64,000 nucleotides of DNA from Aphrocallistes beatrix. Lineage: Eukaryota > Porifera > Hexactinellida > Sceptrulophora > Aphrocallistidae. The stretch covers positions 3,968,001-4,032,000 of the forward strand of contig OY725502.1 of the NCBI GenBank assembly GCA_963281255.1. The letters run 5' to 3'. The position numbers were made by a program, and so were the translations under genes. The notes beneath the pieces are model-generated. The model was not told the origin of the DNA and searched no databases. It saw only the letters and a program-made list of their open reading frames with translations. Of this stretch, positions 13,201-19,266 are shown piece by piece (position 1 is the stretch's first letter; each line of letters opens with the position of its first letter).

Positions 13201-15691
13201 GTAGTTCTGGAGCAGTAGAAGATCGTACCATCTTCTTGGGAGACTCTTCGGCTCTCGCTGCCTTTTGTAGCTGGATAATAACGTGCTCTAAATGATGCAG
13301 TGAGAGATTAATAAACTTTGCTTCGTTCAGAACTTTTCCTTTTGCGCCGGTTTTAGCTACCCGTTCTGACCCGGCCAAATCCACGAAATTCAGCTTCGAG
13401 ATCGTTAGGGTGTCAGAGTTTATAATCTTTGAAGTTAACATTATAGTAAAAACAGCATGAGATCTTGATGATTGCATGTTCATTGAAGTTGAAGCGACTT
13501 TTCGACTCATTGAGCCTTGAAACAATAAGTGCTGTGCAATGTCTTCATCAGCTGCAAGATGAGAGGTAAGGTTATGAGTAACAAATTGTCCGTTTCCTCT
13601 CTCGCGAATCGATATCCTGGGTAGATTGGTGTATAACAGTGATTCCAGTCTGGATGCAGGGTTCAAGAGATCATAGCCGATTTCATTATAAATTTCGAAG
13701 TAGGAAATGTGTACGGAGACGTCTTGATCAGGTCGGTCTTTCAGTTTCTCATAGATATAATTTATGCTCCGAGGTATAAGGCCTCTATCGTCAAATCTTC
13801 TAGCCGAACCTTCGATAGTAAATGTCTTTCCAGATCCAGTTTGACCGTATGCAAATATAGTAGCGTTAAAACCTTCAAGGAAACGGTCTAAGGCATCGAT
13901 CGCTATGGAATTGAAGATCTCATTTTGTGTGACAAATTGGTCGAATACTAAATCAAAATCGAACAGGTATTGGACTTGAGCATTCTGTCTCTCTCTATCT
14001 CGATTCGCAAACTTTTTGTCAATCGTTATTTTGTTGGAGGTTGATGAAAGTAAATCATTTTTACTCTCCGATGGCTTCACACGCGCGTAAACCTTAATTT
14101 TTCCCATTCCTAATTAGTAGAATTATTTATCAAGATAAATAGTAATTAATAAATTAATAAAGAAACATTGATAATGATACATAAGGCATATTACTATGCT
14201 TAATCACTGTGATATTCATATTGCGAAATATAGAAGTTGAGAACCCAAATCTTTCCTACTGAAAGAATTCTATGAATACCTTATGGCAATGAAATCAAAA
14301 GAGAAGTTCATAATATTAGCAGGGATTGGGGTGATTAGGGTAGAAAGTCATGGATTTATACACTGCCCTACCAAAAGTATTCGTACACCCCAATAATTCC
14401 CATACAATTTGTATAAATCGTATCTATTTTTGGAGTCAATAGTAATAAATCAGTAACAGTTTGACTAAATTTAGCTTAAAATTCATATTCTACACACTCG
14501 ATTTACTCATTTTATAGTCTTTCAACTCAATTACTCTCCTTCAAACATAAATATTTGAATATTTACTTCATTGTGCCACATATCATAAATTAATGCCACT
14601 ATATATGATGGCGTTGGTGGCACTAGGTGTCACGGGTCAAAAATATTTAACTTTTAAATAGAGTAATTGATTTGAAACACTATACAATGAGTAAATCGAG
14701 TGTGTAGAATATGTATTTTAAGCCAAATTTAGTCAAACTGATACTGATTTATTACTATTGAATCCAAAAATAGATACGATTTATACAAATTGTATGGGAA
14801 TTATTGGGGTGCACGAATACTTTTGGTAGGGCAGTGTATTTTATATTAAGGTTAGAAATAAATAATTCCAATTGGCACAGGTTTATAGTACACCTACTTG
14901 GATTTAGGCAATCTTATATGTCAGAGGCATACAACCAAAGACATGCGCTTTTTTAAGATGTAGATTGCCATAAATAGACATAACTCTGCTATAGCCCTAA
15001 TTTGAGCATATTCTGGTATCCGTTTGCCTGCATCTCCATTATTTTATTTAAAGGATAAAAAGATCGAGTGTAAGTATAAAAAACTTACGGTGTCATGACT
15101 GCTTGATCAATTAAATCAATTTTATTCTGAACAATTACAGTAGTGATTTCCCCAACTTCCGCAGACACCTAGTTACGAAATGAAAACGAAGTATCAAAAG
15201 GTTCAATACGATTTAAAATATGCCTAGATTCATTCATGTTACCTTATTTTTCCAAGATTCAACCGCTTCAAATGAATGTCTATCAACAGTAGAAAATACG
15301 AGGATGCATAATTGGGCACCTAAAATATTTTTGTCAATAGTAAGGATGTAGGGAAAGTCTGACCCAATTTAAATACTAGTATACCTCTGTAATAAGCCTT
15401 AGTGATGGCGTCGAATTCCTCCTGACCGGCAGTATCCCAAACCATAAGGCGAATATCCTCCTGATTTGTTCTAATAATAATAATCACATAGTAGCTTATG
15501 ATAGCATCCTTGGTTGTTTCAAGTGTATTGACTTACCGTAGCTGTTTCTCGAGAAAATCTACGCCAATCGTTTTCTTATACTCGCTGGTGAACACGCCTT
15601 TACAGAAACGCTGAATCATGCTGCTCTTGCCAACGTTCCCATCACCAACAATGATCACCTTTAGGGCTAGCTCAAAATCTTCTTCTAGCAT
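4280..15691 (-). CDS. RAB23: RAB23 small GTPase, seven exons, with three genes nested in intron 4
   Basis: Rab-family GTPase; in animals Rab23 works in ciliary trafficking and Hedgehog signalling. Exons, in transcript order: 15537-15691, 15385-15470, 15243-15319, 15089-15168, 4675-4757, 4517-4603, 4280-4404. All junctions are GT-AG and every phase joins, giving 230 residues (human 237). Visible motifs: P-loop GDGNVGKS (16-23), WDTAGQE (63-69), NKID (121-124), and the Rab23 signatures KKTIGVDFLE and SSVKDNFN. The tail contains PSKQRGKKKK, matching the basic PNKQRTKK region of vertebrate Rab23. The protein ends SCLFSF, so the only C-terminal cysteine is five residues from the end rather than in a CXXX, CC or CXC context. 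Intron 4 is 10.3 kb and contains the PET-LIM, IBTK and KIF6 genes on the same strand. The ATG at 15691 matches the human MLEED start. Confidence 0.93.
5090..7099 (-). CDS. PET domain plus six LIM domains protein (LIMPETIN/Limpet-like)
   Basis: A 669-residue intronless gene. A Cys-rich N-terminus (about 38-67, CRVCGDACPG and HVWRKVCLHC) resembles the N-terminus of testin. An acidic linker follows, with a (VD)n run at about 129-135. A PET domain lies at about 207-290 (YLWYPADL, YQLPPQDSDYD). Six zinc-binding LIM domains follow at about 298-354, 363-414, 423-475, 494-546, 555-605 and 611-661, each with paired CxxC and HxxC/CxxC ligands. Prickle and testin have three LIMs; PET plus six LIMs is the Limpet/LIMPETIN architecture known from invertebrates. 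The family acts as an adaptor at actin-adhesion sites and in muscle or stress signalling; partners here are unknown. The ATG at 7099 is the first in frame. The gene lies inside RAB23 intron 4 on the same strand. Confidence 0.9.
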   Translation of the reverse strand: MSLLPRAHIFASSIKEKQHRKSKFQKVILNDIGKGRGCRVCGDACPGLHLHVWRKVCLHCSCPWELHDVPKVKPRVKEKSRTSIDKKKKHLTFSETPLIIPPLSPINDGNDIIIKITDENENAITNEDVDVDVDVGLKEKYSVNKEKELLDDKTLSEIQVLGKIELPEMSKPIDPEPNSESSSNSLQIENESIYDSDLSSSHQLLSQMYLWYPADLTNPNLEKFMSSIPPEYRPIVDTEGAQNCRRSLLYQLPPQDSDYDICHPFSEKELFLMSKFVEQRDTKYRGQGIVKQISKGNCISCTEQFGKDELCILASLLGSNYKYHIGCFRCSKCLEFLQELHYYKKNKNIYCGRHHAELFGHRCAGCDEIIFADKVTHAEDRSWHAEHFCCLYCDAPLGGNDYVKSKDVIMCRSCFTVQLNAKCFSCKMAIKPEGRIMKYREKSWHQDCFKCSECDKFLKTEKFIIKGDRIHCSACLQVPNKNQSEISPASTRNCDVCLKVVDIHQTYMSSEGFIWHESCFACVFCENNLIGKPFLKHTAGLLCQNCYEERMAHTCNVCSKKIIKEGVKHDQNYYHRDCLICAICEIQLANVKFSTKDGKNICHNCNKKSICHQCSKEIIGKCFEFKNYEFHPKCFSCTGCNKVIAGTNFYQTRGALYCKKCAKMKTAST
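7518..10760 (-). CDS. IBTK: IBTK-like ankyrin-RCC1-BTB protein
   Basis: A 1080-residue single-exon protein with the domain order of inhibitor of Bruton tyrosine kinase: ankyrin repeats (about 18-95), RCC1/alpha-tubulin suppressor repeats (about 107-300, e.g. GEGGRLGHGNEET and CGMNDYGQLGVGN), a degenerate first BTB region (about 540-600) and a clear second BTB (about 650-760, FKCHKCVLIARSEYF). A basic, Ser-rich disordered tail follows. Human IBTK is about 1350 residues, so this version is shorter, mainly in the C-terminal half. In vertebrates IBTK is a CUL3 substrate adaptor; BTK itself may be absent in a basal animal, so the CUL3 role is the safer inference. It is nested in RAB23 intron 4, 418 bp upstream of the PET-LIM gene on the plus coordinate. 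Confidence 0.9.
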   Translation of the reverse strand: MSQHRKFYKPAPISLPQKNLLQLACTYGDLPCIQSLLKSGDFNVNDPDQESNCSALHASVYHRLYGVSALLTANGARWGCKDFDGCSVWDYLNDNREFCRSINDRCLIYSWGNNFTWNLGIESGVVKHAPSPVKGLERANAKKIIVSKYHTVFLDQNGEVYSCGIGEGGRLGHGNEETYLSFKRIESLNDKIIDICAGNGHTLFLSEQGCIFSCGMNDYGQLGVGNTAESTPTHSLFPTKLNHKDIRNKFFSFIACGNYHSAFCTERKIYTFGCNFGQLGYPIGIQGDIQLIPKVVNAFTLRNESKLVSLAASDNVTVGLLSNNFILVFANFKCTFYNANKSNLGLAYAVSFSFIQLSVYSRIPSTHDKSCAKYDILLLDNFNSVWRFSEKNNSIQLCRFEKGCDLKFSQFALGNTVFLVTIYGEVFQCQLPAVLCSDLFNRPVSTLSLVDKLDLENSKNPILSLSRIDFLHNTLNFYTDSECGNFFVSLLDPNAHLELLPRIQSGTYHSDLKSRFQFIQDNQPNDCITLISEDGKKLFVDSYFFYFFLSSIYHNPPKLTSDFPFSLSDQIYKSTLNYIQLFNIIETAYLQRNEAPRETLILISELHSHCSFETKYKTQLPNRKPLNFKIFPELHDTVINSIDNESFKCHKCVLIARSEYFASMLSFGWQESSSHISTLNLQFSLLILRIVIEYIYTDRFPYSIQEQSLYQLLIASDHFLLSRLKDWSEAKLAMYLSVDNVVPVLELSSMYNAQQLLITCIEFICVNFGWLISKRELESLDLEMLNLVSDCAQTRARRKEMQNRIAYQYDHYPNLVEEFLTKGQCKELNRKPTPKEMSGRKSSRLKKRSESGKRADSYSSNRSTSEGSQANTEHEVSPSTSPSSLSCENWKPNWLNSEMTTASELSTNTIVSNFNNILEEERSNLVKNIHSPKLLSPHPDFEVHTSKLPNRISWGIACNHLKKPPPRRVRNSTSNGNSENIPKKERTWPDIETPQNINFNDIYQQQRNLTDPTPLYSDPSFLPTTEITETVPKIQTNSPKIKNFRSIVIEEQAMLELRQYYNAKYPFEHFIIEREFEDEL
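11018..14107 (-). CDS. KIF6: Kinesin-9 family motor KIF6-like
   Basis: A 1029-residue intronless kinesin with an N-terminal motor domain (about 1-390): P-loop GQTGSGKT at 88-95, switch I region SSRSHAVF, and switch II DLAGSERVAKTGAKG. The motor matches kinesin-9 (KIF6/KIF9) closely, as in HISYFEIYNEIGYDLL, SLHHLEHVIIQL and DESISTCRFAQRVSCIKN; the last two favour KIF6. A Lys/Ser-rich insert (about 285-325) sits before the HIPYRNSLLTMFLRDSLGGN motif. The remainder is Ser/Pro-rich linker with coiled-coil stretches (about 690-860) and a C-terminal IQ motif (AAQVIQRNWRKYKL). Kinesin-9 motors act in motile cilia and flagella. This is the most upstream of the three genes nested in RAB23 intron 4. 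Confidence 0.92.
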   Translation of the reverse strand: MGKIKVYARVKPSESKNDLLSSTSNKITIDKKFANRDRERQNAQVQYLFDFDLVFDQFVTQNEIFNSIAIDALDRFLEGFNATIFAYGQTGSGKTFTIEGSARRFDDRGLIPRSINYIYEKLKDRPDQDVSVHISYFEIYNEIGYDLLNPASRLESLLYTNLPRISIRERGNGQFVTHNLTSHLAADEDIAQHLLFQGSMSRKVASTSMNMQSSRSHAVFTIMLTSKIINSDTLTISKLNFVDLAGSERVAKTGAKGKVLNEAKFINLSLHHLEHVIIQLQKAARAEESPKKMVRSSTAPELHKPHPGREVKEAWSPTKSTVRKKHIPYRNSLLTMFLRDSLGGNCYTFMIAAVSFDMCHIDESISTCRFAQRVSCIKNLATRNEILDDKALIKKLRLHIRDLDGEICELKRLLDAKNEAMNQPMMLTSQPLSDDDKEVLYRFIRQFLKGDIKDPLETGMNTREKILESLFFLKEIIIQASKKRGSSIVSKPPLPQRSEGIVNFPDRVEANVSENVNIESKIKEKVQPLNDESNLRRKVSINTNTSTKDASLINAVGTLSIKDIVNKELSLNSILERRAQSFVKTSETSKDSRQTSPFIVPSPKPVSLPASPFAPSSISSSPSILSSTLTAPMVRNLPKNPITPETMAMSSHYISPFEQKRRAEIVKKIDSVSKTEDDMQKEKNLIIERQIAIEIQQNEEKLAMLSRTVENQKARIKYLTQVNTDPEQLENERIAKKRLETKAKQLVCRISELRTPNSNVVKLDDKLHAEPKEENFDITSKNTGLILQNLSNKERHQHKVKEGLEQIKIQQLEQELQIKEAATRRKLLALKQQLKCDSFSSNDIPRKTQSLPVSSQSDVRNLESNDTSNKLLLDPYSFRQHQHSTRAETYDDYSSNKNYRDTNSIENIVKQDNKFIPQPPAEIFRKSNNILRVTGSPNFTAPTSETKNIPVRENASKIAQNAPKTTDNYSKGGISQNPMKIEEKSVNSQERAYMNAVQSNRTRVEKIRRVINAAQVIQRNWRKYKLRTK
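14361..14836. mobile_element. Tc1/mariner-type foldback MITE, TA target site
   Basis: A 476-bp imperfect palindrome bounded by TA (14359-14360 and 14837-14838). The arms begin CACTGCCCTACCAAAAGTAT and end with its complement (...GGTAGGGCAGTG). They stay similar for roughly 190 bp each, including a shared CACTCGATTTACTCATT-like block. There is no coding capacity. The TA duplication and the CACTGCC...AAAAGTATTC end are typical of Tc1/mariner relatives. It lies inside RAB23 intron 4. Confidence 0.85.
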
Positions 15692-16094
15692 CCTACGATC
15701 TCTCTACAATGCGTGGTTGTCTGTATTTCAAAAGAATTCGAAATTAGGCAAAAAAAAAGTTAAACATGGGTCAATATAATATACCATATCAGGTCTGACT
15801 ACCGTGAAAACATTGTACGTATGTACTATATGTATACGTCACTGGTTATCACTTGCCGAAGGATATTCGATAATTGCGTTCGTGACAGGTACTAAATATA
15901 GATATTAATTCATGCCATGCCTTTATTTGTAGATATAATTTATTTCCTAATTCCTTATACGTATATGGCTTAGTTATAAATTAATTTGTCACAGATAAAC
16001 ATAAATATTATTGACACTCAGAAAACACACATAAACAGTAATTAGCAGTATTATACCTGACATGAACAGTAATTTTCCTAACTTGAGTCAGTCG
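15692..16094. other. Intergenic region, RAB23 5' side / OSTC 3' side
   Basis: About 400 bp between the RAB23 start codon and the OSTC stop, both on the minus strand. It must hold the RAB23 promoter and 5'UTR as well as the OSTC 3'UTR. It is A+T rich, with no repeat or obvious motif recognised. Confidence 0.5.
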
Positions 16095-16544
16095 TTAGCG
16101 GAGATAACCTGGCAACTTCATAGTCAAAAAGAAATAAACGGCAACAAAAGAAAGAAGTACACAAGCAAAGCCAACGCATATTTGTAGGGCCAGTGGAAAA
16201 CCTTTTAAATTTACGTCAAAACTACGCTCTAATATAATAAAACCTAATCCACCTAAAGTAAATAGAAAACTGGAAGCAAGGCCCTCCAAAATGTATTGTC
16301 CGTTTACTCGATATGGCAAGAATACAACTGGGAGGGGATTTCCTTTTTCATCATTAGATGAACCCATGCTCGGAGGTTCAACGATGACATCATAGATTAT
16401 CCCACCGGTAACAAGGAAATAAGAGAAGAGAATTAGTCCGTAAACAAACATAGGACTGGGAACTTTCAACCAGGATGGCTTGCGTAACTTGAAAGCAGGT
16501 GGATCTACAAGGCTGAGAATAGCTTTATAATAGTTGAGCAACAT
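16095..16544 (-). CDS. OSTC: OSTC, oligosaccharyltransferase complex subunit
   Basis: A 149-residue intronless protein, identical in length to human OSTC, a small OST3/OST6-type subunit of the STT3A oligosaccharyltransferase that links the complex to the ER translocon for co-translational N-glycosylation. Highly diagnostic stretches are [33 protein letters not shown] and the C-terminal MKLPGYL. About three membrane segments are visible (about 33-53, 85-107, 117-141). The ATG at 16544 fits the family length. It lies between RAB23 and the transporter genes, on the same strand. Confidence 0.96.
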   Translation of the reverse strand: MLLNYYKAILSLVDPPAFKLRKPSWLKVPSPMFVYGLILFSYFLVTGGIIYDVIVEPPSMGSSNDEKGNPLPVVFLPYRVNGQYILEGLASSFLFTLGGLGFIILERSFDVNLKGFPLALQICVGFACVLLSFVAVYFFLTMKLPGYLR

Positions 16545-16875
16545 TTAGTCTGAAGTGAGTTGGATTGAACTGTAGCTAGAAACTATTGATCAAAAAATAA
16601 TTAGGGCAGTTACAAGCAGTAAGTCTCTCAATATCAATTGCGTAAGTAGCTGTATTTTTTAAAATTTCCCATAACAAAGAACAGGGGCGCTGAACTTTAG
16701 CCAATTATTGGGGCTTCTAGGGGGGAATCGAGTCCTCCAGCTCCCCCAGGTTCGGTGCCTATGACAAGGAAGAACAACTATTTAAGGTGGTATTTTTAAA
16801 AGGGAAGATGTTCCCATTGGGAAAAGAGGTGGTTGTACGGATTCATAAAGGTTAAGTATTTAATAGCTGCACCCT

Positions 16876-16890
16876 CCCCCCCCCCCCCCC
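16876..16890. repeat. Poly-C tract (15 C)
   Basis: An uninterrupted run of 15 cytosines in otherwise A+T-rich DNA. A second, 12-base run occurs at 62515-62526 at the edge of a dispersed repeat. The exact length may be affected by sequencing. Confidence 0.85.
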
Positions 16891-17069
16891 ATGGTGTAGT
16901 AAGAGTATTGCTATCATTACAATGGCATTTAATTAGGATAAAAAATTTACATTAATACATGAATTAAACAAATCATGATATAGACACATTGATCTGACAT
17001 AAAATACATTTCAGACTGAGTTCTACAGATAACCTGTATTAAAGTTTTAAGAGTATTTTCCGAACAAAT

Positions 17070-17144
17070 GACCCAGCAAGCAAGAGGATATTAAAATATA
17101 AAACCTACTAAAGACGAACCTATTGCACCGACAAAGCCCACACT
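17070..17144 (-). pseudogene. Relic of a third SLC38/AAAP-like transporter gene
   Basis: Two short blocks just downstream of the transporter at 17225 match the C-terminal coding region of the second transporter. 17103-17144 reads on the minus strand approximately GFVGAIGSSLV, matching WGFVGAIGSSLVVF. 17070-17092 reads approximately ILLLAGSF, matching the ILLVAGSF segment. The roughly 40 codons that separate these blocks in the intact gene are missing, and the frame is broken. The DNA is closer to the 19267-20820 gene than to its immediate neighbour. This indicates a former third tandem copy. Confidence 0.7.
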
Positions 17145-17224
17145 ACAGTCAATTTAATACATTAATTAAACAAGAAATCATTACATAGCAAAAAAAGAAA
17201 AACATCTGAGGAAAGAAAGTCAAT

Positions 17225-18784
17225 TCAAGGGGCAATATTAGAAATGACCAAAATGTGGTTTACAGTACACAAGCCCATAATTACAAGACCAACAACTAAC
17301 ACAAAAATACTTAAAACACCTTTAGGACCAATGTCGAATTTGGAACCAGCTTTATCCTTCCAATAATCTGCCCTAATCTTCAAATAGAAGAGAGATGGCC
17401 ATATAAAAACGACTAAAACTGAACCAATCGAACCAACGAATCCCCAAACAACATCAACATTGGTCACGAAACAAGCCGGAATGAATGCTAAAATGAAGGA
17501 CGTTAAAGTCACTATAAACCAAAGGATTTTGGAATTCCTGACATTAAATTCTGGATAATACGATCCGTACAGTTCAATCAAGCGGCACACGTAGTTATAT
17601 ATTATCTCAATCAGATATAACACGGATGCACGGAACGGGTAGAGCAGTATTGGATAGTGTGGGAGGAGGGCTAGAAATAACACACACCGCTCAACTAACA
17701 GTACAATAGAATTAGGATCGTAATTCAACATTACGTCAGGTTTTAATGTAGATCCAAATTGAAAGACTGTAAAATATGATACGAGTAGATAGACTACCAC
17801 TGCGATTAGTATTGTGCTGGCAACCACCAGTTTACGACGAAATTGGGTAGGATTGTGTAACTCATAGCTAATAGGAAGAATGTTAAAATGACACACAAAC
17901 ACGAGTGAAATTATGGAAAGAGATTCAAGAAAATTGAAAATGGAGTTTGGGAAAAGAGCTATACACACATAATTCGTGATATTAAAACCTGAACACGTGC
18001 TTTGTAACATAACACCGTCACTTGTTGTATGGTTAAACAAGTTCAAAATGGAGAAAATGACGAATGAAACAGAAACAACGAGGATGCATGTGAAACTAAA
18101 TAAACTGGTGTAACCTAAAAATCTGATTTTAGGTAGGAAACAGATGGGCAGTATAGGCAAGAAAGCTAGAGCCATTAACGTATATTTTTGGGAAATCCAG
18201 TGATGCGCAATACTACTAGTCATATTAGTCCTGTTAAAAGCAAATTCAACGATCAGGTCAAGTTGATCACGTGTTAAAATCATGTAGGCTATGTGAGAAG
18301 GGTAGAGAAGGACGATGATCGTTAGCAATGATAATATTTTGGCGACAATCCCATAAGAATGATCCGATAGGTCTTCAAAATTAAAAATCTTCACGTACTT
18401 TGGTAAGAATTTCAACATGTCAACCAGCAAATTTCCAGAATAAAGTGAGATTATCATAGTCAGTACCAACGCAATAGTTGCTGGTACCAATCCTCCAATA
18501 CTGAACGCATATGGCAATGTTAGGAGACCTGCTCCAATCACATTAGTGATTAAATTGAATACCCCAAAAGGAATAGACATTTTTGCATCATTTTGTTTTT
18601 CACCGTAAATATCTGAAGAGATGGAAGAGATGGAGCGAACTTCCGTGTTATCTTTATTACTGTAACTCCTTCCTAAAATAGGAGTTCGTGGATCTGATAT
18701 TTGATCGGATGCAGCCGAATCATTGATGGACATTGAATGTCTTTGCGAAAAGCTATTATTTTGCCAAATCTTTGTAAAGTTCAT
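17225..18784 (-). CDS. SLC38/AAAP-family amino-acid transporter, copy 1
   Basis: A 519-residue multi-pass membrane protein of the amino acid/auxin permease (AAAP, SLC38-like) family. A soluble N-terminus of about 70 residues precedes about 11 membrane helices, starting with the first-helix signature GVFNLITNVIGAGLLTLPYAF. The stretch SHIAYMILTRDQLDLI is shared with its tandem neighbour. An extracellular loop with likely N-glycosylation sites (NHTTS) lies around 255-275. Such proteins usually move neutral amino acids with Na+ or H+; the exact substrate and subfamily cannot be read here. It is intronless and 482 bp from its paralogue on the same strand, so the pair arose by tandem duplication. 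Confidence 0.85.
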   Translation of the reverse strand: MNFTKIWQNNSFSQRHSMSINDSAASDQISDPRTPILGRSYSNKDNTEVRSISSISSDIYGEKQNDAKMSIPFGVFNLITNVIGAGLLTLPYAFSIGGLVPATIALVLTMIISLYSGNLLVDMLKFLPKYVKIFNFEDLSDHSYGIVAKILSLLTIIVLLYPSHIAYMILTRDQLDLIVEFAFNRTNMTSSIAHHWISQKYTLMALAFLPILPICFLPKIRFLGYTSLFSFTCILVVSVSFVIFSILNLFNHTTSDGVMLQSTCSGFNITNYVCIALFPNSIFNFLESLSIISLVFVCHFNILPISYELHNPTQFRRKLVVASTILIAVVVYLLVSYFTVFQFGSTLKPDVMLNYDPNSIVLLVERCVLFLALLPHYPILLYPFRASVLYLIEIIYNYVCRLIELYGSYYPEFNVRNSKILWFIVTLTSFILAFIPACFVTNVDVVWGFVGSIGSVLVVFIWPSLFYLKIRADYWKDKAGSKFDIGPKGVLSIFVLVVGLVIMGLCTVNHILVISNIAP

Positions 18785-19266
18785 TTCTTTGAAACTCTAA
18801 GCAAAAAGAACTTAATCAGATAGTTAAATTTATTATACAAATTACAGATCGACTAGCTCAGCCATCTAAATACAACTAAAGGTAAATTCCTATTATCCTA
18901 TCGTATGCATAATATTTTAGAAGTTCGATAGATAAAGTAAAGGATTTGTCCTCGAGACGATCTAAATTGTATAATTATTAAATTTCTTTTGAAGTGAAGC
19001 ATTAAAATAGACAGTGTATAAATGAGACTGACGAAACAGGAAAAGAATTAAACTATGGATTATATGCATAATGTGGAACAAAAGTCTACCTTAATTTCTT
19101 TTAATATCGAGATTTTAGAACGCTGAAACACAAAAATTATTCTGTGCAAGTTCAACCCAAACCTAAATAAAAGTTAGTACAAATATACAATAATTACACA
19201 CTCAAATGATTAAATAGAAAAATTGAATAAATACAGGTGGGTATGATCATGAAATGAATAATGCAT
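18785..19266. other. Intergenic region between tandem transporters
   Basis: 482 bp of A+T-rich sequence separating the two paralogous transporter genes. It must include the promoter of copy 1 and the 3' end of copy 2. No repeat or further coding fragment was recognised. Confidence 0.5.

Larger units (their letters stand above)
4758..15088 (-). other. RAB23 intron 4 (10.3 kb), host of three nested genes
   Basis: The donor GTAAGT lies just below 15089 and the acceptor CATTAG just above 4757 on the minus strand. The exons on either side join in phase, from ...QAVMTP to EETEELTERL..., exactly where vertebrate Rab23 continues from NKIDLLDD to EEAEALAKRL. Inside are three complete intronless genes (5090-7099, 7518-10760, 11018-14107), all transcribed in the host direction, and a TA-flanked MITE (14361-14836). 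The gene-free pieces (4758-5089, 7100-7517, 10761-11017, 14108-14360 and 14839-15088) are A+T rich with nothing else recognisable. Confidence 0.9.
16545..17224. other. Intergenic, with a poly-C run, a probable repeat remnant and a transporter relic
   Basis: About 680 bp between OSTC and the first transporter. It contains a 15-base C run at 16876-16890, a relatively G+C-rich stretch at about 16680-16765 that looks like old transposon sequence (no ends defined), and the SLC38-like pseudogene fragment at 17070-17144. Confidence 0.5.

Noticed and set aside
5090-15088. Bacterial or contaminant origin of the large intronless genes
   Set aside because: They encode clearly animal-type proteins, share the local A+T bias, and lie between RAB23 exons that join in frame.
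16680-16765. Possible gene or rRNA fragment in the G+C-rich stretch upstream of OSTC
   Set aside because: No open frame or rRNA signature. It resembles decayed transposon sequence, but ends could not be defined, so it is only mentioned in the intergenic entry.
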